From positions 1 to 64,000 of the forward strand of contig JAUHYI010000005.1 in the NCBI GenBank assembly GCA_030426385.1: DNA of 64,000 nt. The letters are read 5' to 3'. The translations under genes were made by a program, and so were the position numbers. Below, one piece after another: positions 42,443-51,840 of the stretch (positions are counted from its first letter, which is position 1; each line of letters starts with the position of its first letter). The notes below the pieces were generated by a model. It was not told the origin of the DNA. It worked only from the letters and a program-made list of their open reading frames with translations, and searched no databases. This DNA is from Phycisphaerae bacterium. Lineage in GTDB: Bacteria > Planctomycetota > Phycisphaerae > Phycisphaerales > Phycisphaeraceae.

Positions 42443-44169
42443 GGTGAGACCTCGGTCAAGTTTTGACGGCGCGTGGCATTGATGCCGTAATTTGTCGCGT
42501 CGATTGTGCTGTGTTTGGTGATCCAGTCGTTGAGCAATGTTTGGCCGTGTTCGCGATCGTGCTTGGGATTGCGGGTCATGACAGGCACGTGTAAACGTTG
42601 GCCGAAGGTATGTGCCATTTCTTTCGCGTCGGTCACAATCGGTTGACCAGCCTTGATCACGCACCACGGATGGGCAAACATCGATTCAGGATCGTCGAGT
42701 TTGTCGTCGTAGATGGTGAGGTCAGCCTTGGCACCGTGACCGAGATGGCCCGCGTTGGTTAAACCTAATGCGCGGGCCGGTGCGGCGCGTGAGAGGATCG
42801 CGATTTCATACAGTGTTAATTCGCGATCGACCGAACCGAGCGAGGTGTGGTTGGTGGCCTGTTTGTGACAGTCGGCCAGTTGCGCATCACGGCGGGATTT
42901 GCACATGAGTTGGGCGATGAGGCTGGGGTAGTTGAGGAACGAACCGCCATTGGGGTGATCGATGGTGAGCGAGAGTTGCCACAGCATGTCATGGTCGGCC
43001 AGCAGCGCGAGTTCCAAACCGGTGGCCCATTGCATGGCATGTTCGGCTTTGTTGGCGGCGTGGATCATGGGCATGATGCCGAAACAATCTTCGTTACCGT
43101 TTTCCAGGAAAAACGCGGGCTTGGTGCCGCCGGTCGGTGCGCCGATGTGTCGATATAAATTGAATTCCAAAGGCAAATCAGCGGTCGCGGTGAATGCTGG
43201 ACCGAACGCGACGAGTCCGAGGTCGGCGGTGACTTGCGGATGATCGCGCAAGTGATTGAGGATTTGTTCGACAGCGCTTTGGTAGCCCTCGTTTTCATTT
43301 TTGCCGTAGCAATAATATTGCAAGTGGGCGAGGTGACATCGTCGACCAGCCAGGGCGTTCAACATGGCGAGGGTGATGTCGACATTACCGGGTTCGCCGA
43401 GTTGCGGGCCGTGAATGTGCGTGGGGTGAGGCAGTGCGAAATGTTCCTGGGCTTCGGTGAACAATTCGAGCATGACGCGCGGGGAGACGGTTGATCCGGA
43501 GGCGGTGTCGTCAATGGTATTAATGCGATCGAGCGACGGATCACGTCGCCACGCAGCCACAGCGGCGGGGTTGACGGCCTTAATGCCATAGGCACCGGCG
43601 CGATGTAACAATTCGCCGACGAGCGCGATGGCACCGGGACGGTCGTTGTTTTCCAGGCGATCGATGATGGCTTCATGATTGCCGAGCAGGACGAGCATGC
43701 CGGTGTCGAGGTTGGGCATGTCATCGAGTTGCATGTGGGCAAACGTGGCCGCGGCTGGTGGGACGGCCGCTTCAATCGCGGTGGTGTAACCGAGTTGACC
43801 GTATAGTTTGCCGGTCATGGGCGCGGTGGGGCAGATGGCATCGTAGCCTGCGCCGGATTGGATGCTCCGCGCGGTGTTGACGGGCATGGATGCGAGATGC
43901 GAATGCATTTCGATGCCGCCTGCGAGGACGTAACGATTTTGCGCATCGATGATGGTGGGATCGATGCCATCGGGTAATGCGTCGACAATTTTTCCCTGAT
44001 GAATCAAAATGTCGCGGGTATCGCCATCGCATTGATGAACGGGGTCGATGATTCGACCCTTGGTGATACGGATGGCGTCGGATGCCGGGGAAAAATGTGG
44101 GCGGGAAAGTGAAGGGGAGTGTGGGGGGAAGTATGGGGGGGGATATGGGGGGGAATGTGGGGGGGTCAT
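42439..44169 (-). CDS. fhcA: Formyltransferase/hydrolase complex subunit A (formylmethanofuran dehydrogenase subunit A-like)
   Basis: 576 residues of the amidohydrolase superfamily. In methylotrophs FhcA hydrolyses formyl-methylofuran to formate as part of FhcABCD, which converts formyl-H4MPT to formate; in methanogens FwdA does the reverse. The metal site is seen in AGGIEMHSHLA (His89, His91), with a candidate carboxylated Lys in YGIKAVNPA (Lys197) and the conserved LTIDHPNGGSF (Asp404). Other marks are DAQNRYVLAGG and YDAICPTAPMTGKLYGQLGY. The start overlaps the fhcB stop by four bases, so the Pro-rich first 28 residues (MTPPHSPPYPPPYFPPHSPS) encoded by a C-rich tract are probably translated. 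fhcC and fhcD are not in the window. Confidence 0.92.
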   Translation of the reverse strand: MTPPHSPPYPPPYFPPHSPSLSRPHFSPASDAIRITKGRIIDPVHQCDGDTRDILIHQGKIVDALPDGIDPTIIDAQNRYVLAGGIEMHSHLASMPVNTARSIQSGAGYDAICPTAPMTGKLYGQLGYTTAIEAAVPPAAATFAHMQLDDMPNLDTGMLVLLGNHEAIIDRLENNDRPGAIALVGELLHRAGAYGIKAVNPAAVAAWRRDPSLDRINTIDDTASGSTVSPRVMLELFTEAQEHFALPHPTHIHGPQLGEPGNVDITLAMLNALAGRRCHLAHLQYYCYGKNENEGYQSAVEQILNHLRDHPQVTADLGLVAFGPAFTATADLPLEFNLYRHIGAPTGGTKPAFFLENGNEDCFGIMPMIHAANKAEHAMQWATGLELALLADHDMLWQLSLTIDHPNGGSFLNYPSLIAQLMCKSRRDAQLADCHKQATNHTSLGSVDRELTLYEIAILSRAAPARALGLTNAGHLGHGAKADLTIYDDKLDDPESMFAHPWCVIKAGQPIVTDAKEMAHTFGQRLHVPVMTRNPKHDREHGQTLLNDWITKHSTIDATNYGINATRRQNLTEVSP

Positions 44170-45143
44170 GACAGTTCCCCCGTGATTTTTGTGAGTGCGA
44201 CGGTGAGTGGATCGTTGTCGAGATGGCCCGTCGTTGAGAAGGGCAACATGATGCCATCGAAACGCATGACGTGGCCGATGCGTGATGGGGGGAGTGTGAG
44301 GATCGGGATGTTGCGGGTGATGGCGTGGCTGATGTGGTCACTGCAGCATCCAGCGAACACCATGAAATCGATCGCACCGATGTCGAGCAAGGTATGCAGA
44401 TCGGCACAGGGTTTGGGTGAGCCATCAGCGAAATCGGTTGGCCCGGTAGCACCTAAACGCCAAGCCATGATCTCGTGCATGCCGCGCGTGTTGGCAGCAT
44501 GATCATCGGGCAATGTCAGCACCGCGATGCGAGCGTTGTTCTGACGTTCAGCGGCGAAATGATGCCACTGGCTGGCGACATGCGATTCGACCGATGCATC
44601 GAGGACGACCGCGATGCGCGTGTATTGTCCGAGCGGTTCGGCGTCGGGTTGATTGCCAAACGTTCGGCGATAATTGAGCACGCTGTCGAGATCGGGTTTG
44701 ACGAATGCGGCGCGCAATTGTCGGGCGACGATCCATTGTGTGATGCTGTTGCGATTGCCATCGCAGCCGACCCAGATAATTAATTCGCAGTTGGCGACCT
44801 GGTCGAGTGAGTCCTGCATAGAGACGGGGCGACGCCAATCCTGATTCGCGGTGGTGTTGGATGGGGTAGGGTTGAGCGCGTAGGGGATTAATTTGCCACG
44901 AATTTTTCGGGCCAGATCGATGGCCATGCCGACGTGTTCGATGGACCAATCGGTGAGTCCGACGATGGCCGGTGCACGGCAGTTGGTCAGGGCCGTGACG
45001 AAGGCTTTGGTATCGATGGAGGGGGAGTTGGAAGAGGCGTTGGTGGTGGGGGGGGCATCGGTGGTGTTTGTCGGATCAAGCGCATCGACACTGTCGTTGG
45101 GTGAGGCTAGTCCCGGTATCAATTGCAGGTCAGTGGTCGTCAT
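44166..45143 (-). CDS. fhcB: Formyltransferase/hydrolase complex subunit B (FwdB-like)
   Basis: About 325 residues from the ATG at 45143 (MTTTDLQLIPGLASPNDSVD). It resembles the molybdopterin-oxidoreductase part of FwdB but, as in methylotroph FhcB, is too short to hold a full cofactor site and is probably a structural subunit. Visible parts are FVTALTNCRAPAIVGLTDWS, IEHVGMAIDLARKIRGKLIP, ELIIWVGCDGNRNSITQWIV, IAVLTLPDDHAANTRGMHEI, MAWRLGATGPTDFADGSPKP and PILTLPPSRIGHVMRFDGIM. A Thr/Asn/Ser/Pro-rich stretch (residues 25-42) is coded by a G/C-tract near 45014-45065. fhcA follows with a four-base overlap, and an ATP-grasp gene lies upstream, 56 bases away. Confidence 0.85.
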   Translation of the reverse strand: MTTTDLQLIPGLASPNDSVDALDPTNTTDAPPTTNASSNSPSIDTKAFVTALTNCRAPAIVGLTDWSIEHVGMAIDLARKIRGKLIPYALNPTPSNTTANQDWRRPVSMQDSLDQVANCELIIWVGCDGNRNSITQWIVARQLRAAFVKPDLDSVLNYRRTFGNQPDAEPLGQYTRIAVVLDASVESHVASQWHHFAAERQNNARIAVLTLPDDHAANTRGMHEIMAWRLGATGPTDFADGSPKPCADLHTLLDIGAIDFMVFAGCCSDHISHAITRNIPILTLPPSRIGHVMRFDGIMLPFSTTGHLDNDPLTVALTKITGELS

Positions 45144-45199
45144 GACGGAATATGGAGGGAATATTGCGGGATAAAAATTGAGGAGGAAAAGTGGGCGGG

Positions 45200-46339
45200 T
45201 TATTGTTCCAGATGAGTGTAGAGCGTTTGGGCGCGTTGACGCAACTGATCGTAGCAATCGTTGCGGCTGGTGCCATGGGCGAAAATGGTGCAGATCGGTT
45301 CGCCCTGACGAATCAGGGTTTTTTCCGGGGGAATATCGCTCATTTGGGTTTCGGGTAACAGGTCGGCCATGTCGGGCGTTTTGAAACGACGTCTGGCATG
45401 GATGACGGCTTTGCCAAACACATTGGCGGGGCGACCGGCAGATCGGCGCTGGGTGGCGTGGGTTGGTTTTTGAGGCGGGCCGTCGTCGAGGATGTTGATG
45501 CCGATGGCGCGTTCGACAATTTCCATGCTGTCGTTGTAGCGTGGGTTGATTTCCACGGGCCACAATCGACCGCGATGATCGAGCACGGCATCAATGCCGA
45601 ACACGCCGCGCAGGTCGAACCGTTGGGCCAACATAACGCCGAGATGATTGAACCCCTCGCGTGTTTTGCGGGTGAGTTCGATCGGTGCGATCGAGCCGGT
45701 GTAACGAAATTGATCGCCGCCGAAATTTTCATCGCCGATGAGTTGTTCGGTGATGGCCAACAATCGACACCCCCAGCCATCGGTTTTGAACACGCCGCTG
45801 AGAGGCATGCCGCGGATGTATTGTTGGATGTAATGATGATCGCCGATGCCGGAGCGACTGTCGTTGAATGCGATGTCGCGTCCGCCTGCGCTGGCGATCG
45901 GCTTGCGTAAGAATTTTGCGCGGGAAAAAATGCCGAACGCCATCTGTGCGAGTTGCGAGGCGAACGATCGTTTGATGCGGACGGCCGGGTATTTGATGCC
46001 GGCAATGGCAGGCAATGAGGTGAACACGCCGGGGTGTCGAACTTTGGCGACAGTTTGCGGCGAGCAACCCATGAGTGTGAAATCAAAAGCCAGCGCTTCG
46101 AGCAGTTTGGGATGGTTTTCCATGGGACTGGTGTAGAGCAACGGTGCGTTGGGCGCGTCGGCCAACATGTCCAGAATGCCCATGGGAAATCGATCGGCGG
46201 GGCATGTTTGTACGGTGCATTGCGGGGTTCGATTGAGGTCGGGTCGCATGCCGATACACCATGGCGAAAACCCCGCACGCACGGCAGATTCGGCTGCGGC
46301 CCGAATTGATTCGCCGACGATGATCAGGGGTTTGGGCAT
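45200..46339 (-). CDS. ATP-grasp family protein linked to the C1 genes
   Basis: 379 residues. The N-terminal PreATP-like part begins PLIIVGESIRAAAESAVRAG. The ATP-grasp core has FLRKPIASAGGRDIAFNDSR, VFKTDGWGCRLLAITEQLIG, and the metal-binding LWPVEINPRYNDSMEIVER (Glu and Asn of ExNPR). These enzymes ligate a carboxylate to an amine. Genes of this type occur with H4MPT/methylofuran genes in methylotrophic bacteria, where they are suspected to act in cofactor synthesis. Here the gene is directly upstream of fhcB, so a glutamate-ligase role in methylofuran or H4MPT formation is a reasonable guess. The leader contains an 8-base repeat (46344-46382). Confidence 0.82.
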   Translation of the reverse strand: MPKPLIIVGESIRAAAESAVRAGFSPWCIGMRPDLNRTPQCTVQTCPADRFPMGILDMLADAPNAPLLYTSPMENHPKLLEALAFDFTLMGCSPQTVAKVRHPGVFTSLPAIAGIKYPAVRIKRSFASQLAQMAFGIFSRAKFLRKPIASAGGRDIAFNDSRSGIGDHHYIQQYIRGMPLSGVFKTDGWGCRLLAITEQLIGDENFGGDQFRYTGSIAPIELTRKTREGFNHLGVMLAQRFDLRGVFGIDAVLDHRGRLWPVEINPRYNDSMEIVERAIGINILDDGPPQKPTHATQRRSAGRPANVFGKAVIHARRRFKTPDMADLLPETQMSDIPPEKTLIRQGEPICTIFAHGTSRNDCYDQLRQRAQTLYTHLEQ

Positions 46340-46343
46340 GATG

Positions 46344-46382
46344 TCAACCTATCAACCTATCAACCTGTCAACCTATCAACCG
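46344..46382. repeat. Octamer tandem repeat in the leader of the ATP-grasp gene
   Basis: TCAACCTA is repeated almost five times (one unit TCAACCTG), beginning five bases upstream of the start codon. On the coding strand it reads as AGGTTGAT units, each holding a weak Shine-Dalgarno-like AGG. Length variation would move or add these sites. Confidence 0.8.
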
Positions 46383-46498
46383 ATTGGCCTGGCAACCTGT
46401 CTGGCTGAACCGCTTCGTAATGATTCAAACTCAGGCAACGAATCAATGGGGCAACCAAATAAAACGGTTGGATTGATGCGTGAGTTTAAGGCATTGGG

Positions 46499-47599
46499 TT
46501 AGTTAGCAGGCGATGCCAGGATGCGATCGATTGCGGAGTACTCTTCGGCCGTGAACGTCAGGTTTTCTAAAGCGGCGACGTTTTCGTGAATCTGTTCGGG
46601 ACGACTGGCACCGATCAGAGCGCTGCATACACTGTCGGCACGCAACACCCACGCGATGGCCATTTGTGCCAGGGATTGGCCGCGTCGCTTGGCCAGTTCA
46701 TTGAGTGCGGTAATTTTTTGTAACACGTCGGGCGTGATGGCGCTTTCTTGTAAAAAGCCATCCTTGTCGGCTGCGCGACTGGTGCGTGGAATGCCGCCGA
46801 GGTATTTGTCGGTCAACATGCCTTGGGCCAAAGGACAGAAACAAATCGCACCCATGCCGAAGCGCGAGGTGTGGCCGAACAGATCCGTTTCGGGTCCGCG
46901 TTGAAACATGTTGTACGCCACCTGATGAATCAGCAGTCGAGGGTAACGTTGTCGAATGCAGGTTTCGACGGCTTCGCTGGTGCGGAGTCCGTTGTAGTTG
47001 CTGATCCCGGCGTAGAGCGCTTTGCCGCTGCGCACCGCCTGGTCCAACGCGCCCATGGTTTCATCCAACGGCGTGTCTGGATCGGGACGATGGTGATAAA
47101 AAATATCCACGTAGTCCAGCTTCATCCGTTGCAGGGATTGATCTAAACTGGCCAACAGATTTTTGCGTGATCCCCACTCGCCGTAGGGCCCGTCCCACAT
47201 GCGGAAGCCTGCTTTGGTGGAAATGATCATTTCGTCGCGCAGGTGACTGGGCATGTCGCTGATAATTTTGCCGAAGCGTTTTTCCGCGCTGCCCGGTGGT
47301 GGGCCGTAGTTGTTGGCCAGATCGAAATGGGTGATGCCCAGATCGAATGATTCGTAAATCATACGGCGTGCGGTATCGTCGTCTGCATTTTTGCCAAAAT
47401 TGTGCCACAGCCCCAAACTGATCGGCGGCAACATCAAGCCCGACTGTCCACATCGTCGGTAGGGCATGTCGTTGTAACGCTTGGGCGATGGCTTGTACTT
47501 TCGCTTTTTCGGCTTGGCCATCGCTACATCAGGCTGCGCATTGGCAGGTATAGCAGGATGTCGAATCTTGTCATTGGATGGCGTTGAGGATTGATTCAT
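46499..47599 (-). CDS. Aldo/keto reductase (YghZ-like)
   Basis: 366 residues of the aldo/keto reductase superfamily, closest in look to YghZ/L-glyceraldehyde 3-phosphate reductases and Kvbeta-like proteins. Marks are YRRCGQSGLMLPPISLGLWH, GITHFDLANNYGPPPGSAEK (catalytic Asp and Tyr), STKAGFRMWDGPYGEWGSRK (Lys) and YVDIFYHHRPDPDTP (His). It continues LIHQVAYNMFQR and ALIGASRPEQIHENVAALEN with the NADPH site. The first 40 residues are Lys/Pro-rich and not part of the barrel; a start at the internal Met27 (47521) is possible. It detoxifies aldehydes such as methylglyoxal in relatives. It is upstream of the C1 genes on the same strand, 160 bases away. Confidence 0.93.
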   Translation of the reverse strand: MNQSSTPSNDKIRHPAIPANAQPDVAMAKPKKRKYKPSPKRYNDMPYRRCGQSGLMLPPISLGLWHNFGKNADDDTARRMIYESFDLGITHFDLANNYGPPPGSAEKRFGKIISDMPSHLRDEMIISTKAGFRMWDGPYGEWGSRKNLLASLDQSLQRMKLDYVDIFYHHRPDPDTPLDETMGALDQAVRSGKALYAGISNYNGLRTSEAVETCIRQRYPRLLIHQVAYNMFQRGPETDLFGHTSRFGMGAICFCPLAQGMLTDKYLGGIPRTSRAADKDGFLQESAITPDVLQKITALNELAKRRGQSLAQMAIAWVLRADSVCSALIGASRPEQIHENVAALENLTFTAEEYSAIDRILASPAN

Positions 47600-47738
47600 G
47601 ATGTGGCATCGATTGAAATTGTAGTCATGTCACAGGCAGTGGACTTGATGATGGACTATCGCTATTGGGTTGAACCGTCTGGCAACAGCGCATCACATGC
47701 GCAGGAAAACGCGGGAATAGCGCAGGGTAAGTGGGGGG

Positions 47739-49463
47739 TTATCTTGCGTATTCGACGGTGCGCATTTCGCGTAACACGGTGACGCGAATTTCGCCCGGGA
47801 ATGTCATTTCATCGCTGACGCGTTTGGCAATGTCGCGAGCAATGTGATGGCAGACACTGTCATCGACCTGCTGCGGATCGACCACAACGCGAACCTCCCG
47901 GCCCGCTTGAATGGCATACGCTTGTCGCACGCCAGGCAGGCTCATTGCGATTTCTTCCAATTGCTGCAAGCGTTTGACGTAGCGTTCCAATGTTTCGCGA
48001 CGCGCGCCGGGACGAGCACCACTGATGGCATCGGCAGCCATCACGATCGGCGTGTAAGGCGTGGTCGCAGGAATATCATTGTGGTGACCAGCGATGGCAT
48101 TCAACACCGCTTCGCTTTCACCAAACCGTTTGCAGAAATCGGCACCGATCGCGGGGTGGCCACCTTCGACTTCGTGGTCCATCGCTTTGCCGATGTCGTG
48201 CAGGAAACCGCACCGTCGGGCCAACTCGCCGTCGAGGCCCAGTTCGTCGGCAATCACCTGACACAGGAACGCCACTTCGTGCGAGTGCCGCAGAATATTC
48301 TGGCCATAACTCATGCGATAATACAGTCGGCCCATCATTTCGCTGATCTTGGGATGCACGCCCGGCAGGTTGGCTTCGATGCACGCGTCTTTGCCGAACT
48401 TGACGATGCGCTGCTGCATTTCTTTTTGAATCTGTTCGACGATTTCTTCAATGCGCGACGGATGGATACGCCCGTCGTCCAACAGTTTCTGCAAAGCCTC
48501 TGCTGCGATGGCGCGACGCACGGGATCGAAACATGAGACCACCACCACGCCCGGCGTGTCGTCCACAATCACGTCCACGCCGGTGGCTTTTTCAAACGCG
48601 CGGATGTTGCGACCTTCGCGGCCGATGACCCGGCCTTTCATGTCATCCGAGGGAATCTGAATGGCGGAGACAGTGGCGTCGGCGGTATGCTCCGAGGCGT
48701 AGCGTTGGATGGCCTGCAACGTGATGCGGCGTGCATTGTCGCGGGCGGCTTCTTCGGCGTGTTCCTGCGAACGAGCGATCATCTGTTCGGTTTCGTGGGC
48801 TACTTCACGCTCGACCAGCCGAATGGCTTCCTTACGTGCTTCGTCCGGACTTAACCCGCTCAGACGCAGCGTGATCTGACGCTGTTCCTCGGTGGTCTTT
48901 TCGAGCATCTCGCTATGGGCCACGACCAGCTCGTCGTATTTCGCTTCTTTTTGCGCCGCTTGGTTCTCGCGTTTTTCCAATTTGACGGACTGATCTTCCA
49001 GGAATTTTTCCTTGGAGGCCAGCACGTCCAGTTTTCGGTCCAGCGTGTCTTCACGCTTGGCGATGCGACGTTCCACTTCTTTTAATTCATTGCGTGTGGC
49101 ATTCGATTCACGCTCAAATGTTTCTCGCAATTTGGCCTGCTCGGTCCGGGCGTCGAGTTCCAATTGTTTACGCAACGTTTCAGCGTCCAGGCGAGCCCGA
49201 TCCACCAATTCGTTCGCGTCACGCTTGGCACGACTGACCGCACCGGCACCCATCAGCTTGGCCACGATCAACGTGACCACAATTCCCACCACCAAGCCAC
49301 CCACAGCGATCCCGATTTCCGCATTGCCAACCCCCAACATCCCCCCCCACATGCTGCTAATTTCTGGTTTCATTCCTGCTAACAAATGTCCGGCTAATAT
49401 TTCCTGTGATGATAGGCCTGTCCACAGATGGGTCAATTGATTCCAAATTTCTAACGTCGGCAT
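47739..49463 (-). CDS. rny: Ribonuclease Y
   Basis: Membrane-anchored endoribonuclease that starts mRNA decay. 574 residues from the ATG at 49463 ([20 protein letters not shown]), with AAAGGGG suitably upstream; the frame opens at 49514. The order is an extended N-terminus, a transmembrane helix ([20 protein letters not shown]), a long coiled coil ([20 protein letters not shown] onward), a KH domain ([20 protein letters not shown]) and an HD domain with [20 protein letters not shown] and [18 protein letters not shown]. The end [20 protein letters not shown] is standard. The first 50 residues before the helix, partly coded by G-rich DNA ([10 protein letters not shown]), are longer than in most RNase Y proteins. 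Confidence 0.96.
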   Translation of the reverse strand: MPTLEIWNQLTHLWTGLSSQEILAGHLLAGMKPEISSMWGGMLGVGNAEIGIAVGGLVVGIVVTLIVAKLMGAGAVSRAKRDANELVDRARLDAETLRKQLELDARTEQAKLRETFERESNATRNELKEVERRIAKREDTLDRKLDVLASKEKFLEDQSVKLEKRENQAAQKEAKYDELVVAHSEMLEKTTEEQRQITLRLSGLSPDEARKEAIRLVEREVAHETEQMIARSQEHAEEAARDNARRITLQAIQRYASEHTADATVSAIQIPSDDMKGRVIGREGRNIRAFEKATGVDVIVDDTPGVVVVSCFDPVRRAIAAEALQKLLDDGRIHPSRIEEIVEQIQKEMQQRIVKFGKDACIEANLPGVHPKISEMMGRLYYRMSYGQNILRHSHEVAFLCQVIADELGLDGELARRCGFLHDIGKAMDHEVEGGHPAIGADFCKRFGESEAVLNAIAGHHNDIPATTPYTPIVMAADAISGARPGARRETLERYVKRLQQLEEIAMSLPGVRQAYAIQAGREVRVVVDPQQVDDSVCHHIARDIAKRVSDEMTFPGEIRVTVLREMRTVEYAR

Positions 49464-50040
49464 CGTGTGCCCCTTTCTATGGCGACGGGGCTCGAGTGGG
49501 CGTACTGACCACACGAACAGGCGTCGCGGAATGCGGCACGAGCGAGACTGACTTGACCTGCTACAGTCGATCAGTGATAGATCAAAAGGGTACCCGCCAG
49601 GCTGATTTCATCCGCGGTTTCCCAATGACAATGATCGTGACGGATCACCACACGGGACGGATTTTCCACGCATACTTAATGGATGCGCAGAAACCATTCA
49701 CAAATCATGCGATAACAACGCTGTGCTTATTCACATCGTCATTGGCATTGGGCCCACAATAGGCCAATTCCCTCACATCGGGGCATGGCTCTCGAGGGGG
49801 CACGGGCGATCGGAATGGTAAATAGCCGGGTCTGGTCATGGTTGATCTATCCCGCTTTCGGTGGGGCATCGAAAACTAGCCCACACGTCTCAAGCGGCCA
49901 ACGGCACCGGATTGTTCCGAAACCGTCAGTCTAATCGGCCGAGTAGGTATGTGGTGGGCGGTGTTTTGTAATCCCACCACGCTCGTGCCGTGGTTATCCG
50001 TATCTCGTATCCTATCCCCCATGCTAGGTTACCGTCAAGG
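49464..50040. other. Gap upstream of rny
   Basis: The first part of a 900-base intergenic region between rny and the glycosyltransferase gene, both on the minus strand. I see no convincing gene or RNA. The rny promoter is probably in 49470-49650. Confidence 0.45.
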
Positions 50041-50153
50041 CACCCCCCCACACTTCCCCCACACTTCCCCCACACTTCCACCACACTTCCATCCCCAGAC
50101 TTCCCCTCCATCTTCCCCCACATCTTCCCCTCCACACTTCCCCCGTATCGTCC
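50041..50153. repeat. C-rich (G-tract family) array, 11-base period
   Basis: CACTTCCCCCA-type units start at 50052, 50063, 50074 and 50085 with an 11-base period, then degrade into TCTTCCCC and CACTTCCCCC units. G is on the minus strand, i.e. the coding strand of the genes on both sides. Confidence 0.88.
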
Positions 50154-50236
50154 CCTGGGTTTGGCTTCATCTCAGGCCCGCTAAAATTTCGTGCGTGACA
50201 TGCTCATGGCTTAGGCATGACACAAAAACGCTCGCT

Positions 50237-50262
50237 GGCAGGTGGACTAAAGTCTACCTGCC
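50237..50262. repeat. REP-like hairpin, copy 2
   Basis: GGCAGGTGGACT, two bases, AGTCTACCTGCC: a 12-base stem with one wobble. It is the same hairpin as at 25289-25315. Four bases later a perfect 14-base palindrome, GTCAAACGTTTGAC, lies at 50266-50279. Confidence 0.65.
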
Positions 50263-50363
50263 GGAGTCAAACGTTTGACGTTTATGGCCAATTGATGCCA
50301 ATCGACGTCAAGTCAAGCCTAGGCCAAACAGGATGGTAACATGGGAAATGCCAAAAGCCCGGA

Positions 50364-51707
50364 TCAGCTGAGCGGGTGATCGATGATCGGTTCGCCTGCG
50401 GTGAGTTGGCGATAGAGGTTCAGCAATTGCCTGCGGAACTGGGGCAAGCTGTGTCGCGATTGCACGTCGGCCTGGGCGTTGTCCCGTAGACGTTGGGCTA
50501 ATGCCCGATCGTCCAGCAATCGGCGTAAGCCATGGCCTAAAAACCGTGGCTCGCCCGGCACGCTCAGCAACGCGCTATGCTCATCGCGCACCACCGCCTC
50601 GATTTCCGGCACCGCTTGCCCCACAATCGGTAAACCCGCACCCATCGCCCACACCAAACTCGCTCCCCCCCCACATTTCCCCCCACATCCCCCCCCACTT
50701 TCCCCCCCATATCTTCCCCCATATCTCCCCACATATCCCCTCCCAGATCCTCCCTCAGATTTTCCCCCGACAGTGCTCTCGGATGTCCCTCCATTTGTCG
50801 CTCCCGAATTTTCGTCACGTACTTCCCCGCGATCGTTGGCCTCGGGCGAACCGCACACGATCGCCAGATCACACGCGGGCAAGGCCAACCATGGGCGAGT
50901 CAATTCGGGAATTTGCATGACTCGATCGGGACAGCCTAATTCGCGCATGGAAGTTTCGGCGCGTTGGCGTCGGGCTTGCATGGGATGCACACCAAGTCGC
51001 AGGTTCGGGTAATACATTTCAATCCCGTCACCGGCCAGCGAGACGGCCATCGTGGCGATGATCGTGTCTGCGCTGGAGGGGCCCATCGGCGGATCACTCA
51101 ACAGGGCCACGACCGTGACGGCTGGAGCATCAGCATGATCTGTGATGCCCCATGATTGGCGCCGTGCGACTCGTTGCGATTGGCCGAGCGCGAGCCGATC
51201 AGGATCTATCGCTGGGCGTAACGTAAAAATTTGTGTGCCTCGGCAACCCAGGGTTAGCAGCGTTCGGCCGTAGGTAGGATTGATGGGTAGCCAACCGATA
51301 TGCTTTTCGTGAGCCAATTGAGCAATGTGCCGCTGATCGGAGGCATCGGGTGGTTCGGTAATCGTGATGCATAGCTGCGCGGGTTTCAGAAATTTTTTAG
51401 CCAGTACCGCGGCGTTTAATGACCATGCATGCACCATGTCAGCTTGCTGCGCACGCTTGGGTAATTTGTGTCGAACATTCAACCATCGGCCTAATGCCAC
51501 GCCTTGGGGCGCACTGATGACCGCATCCGGCGACAGCCCTGATTCGATGGCCATGGCACGCAATGCGGACGGCCCGATCAATACCACGCACGTTTCGATA
51601 TTGTCCTGTCGTGCTGCGCTCACCGCGTCAGCCATCATCGCGAACGTGGTTGGCCACGCTCGCAAGCGGTGGCGATCGGTAGCATCTATCAGGTGGCAAA
51701 CCAGCAT
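50364..51707 (-). CDS. Glycosyltransferase family 1-like protein with G-tract insert
   Basis: 447 residues with a GT-B fold layout. The N-terminal half has LIDATDRHRLRAWPTTFAMM, ADMVHAWSLNAAVLAKKFLK and LPINPTYGRTLLTLGCRG. The C-terminal half has the nucleotide-sugar region ASLVWAMGAGLPIVGQAVPE, the usual GT1/GT4 site, and a closing helix (LAQRLRDNAQADVQSRHSLP). Directly before that site is a 45-residue Gly/Ser-rich insert (ATNGGTSESTVGGKSEGGSG, then YGGRYGGESGGGCGGKCGGG) coded by G-tract DNA at about 50655-50790. It lies in the C-terminal domain between conserved strands, so activity is uncertain. It follows two lipoprotein genes and DUF2752 on the same strand and may act in cell-envelope glycan synthesis. 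Confidence 0.75.
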   Translation of the reverse strand: MLVCHLIDATDRHRLRAWPTTFAMMADAVSAARQDNIETCVVLIGPSALRAMAIESGLSPDAVISAPQGVALGRWLNVRHKLPKRAQQADMVHAWSLNAAVLAKKFLKPAQLCITITEPPDASDQRHIAQLAHEKHIGWLPINPTYGRTLLTLGCRGTQIFTLRPAIDPDRLALGQSQRVARRQSWGITDHADAPAVTVVALLSDPPMGPSSADTIIATMAVSLAGDGIEMYYPNLRLGVHPMQARRQRAETSMRELGCPDRVMQIPELTRPWLALPACDLAIVCGSPEANDRGEVRDENSGATNGGTSESTVGGKSEGGSGRGYVGRYGGRYGGESGGGCGGKCGGGASLVWAMGAGLPIVGQAVPEIEAVVRDEHSALLSVPGEPRFLGHGLRRLLDDRALAQRLRDNAQADVQSRHSLPQFRRQLLNLYRQLTAGEPIIDHPLS

Positions 51708-51840
51708 AAAAAAATAACTCGCGTTGTAGAATCGGGGTGGGGTTTGTTACAAACCGAAAAATGAAAACCGAAAACTGAAAAACGGAAAAGCGTGCTAACC
51801 GGTAACGCTTATTCAATCGTCCCACCGTCCCATTACCCCA

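Noticed and set aside
46344-46382. CRISPR-like array
   Set aside because: Units are 8 bases with no spacers; it is a simple tandem repeat. No CRISPR array was found anywhere in the window.
49406-49762. 118-codon + strand frame upstream of rny
   Set aside because: Overlaps the rny start in antisense and shows no domain or signal features.
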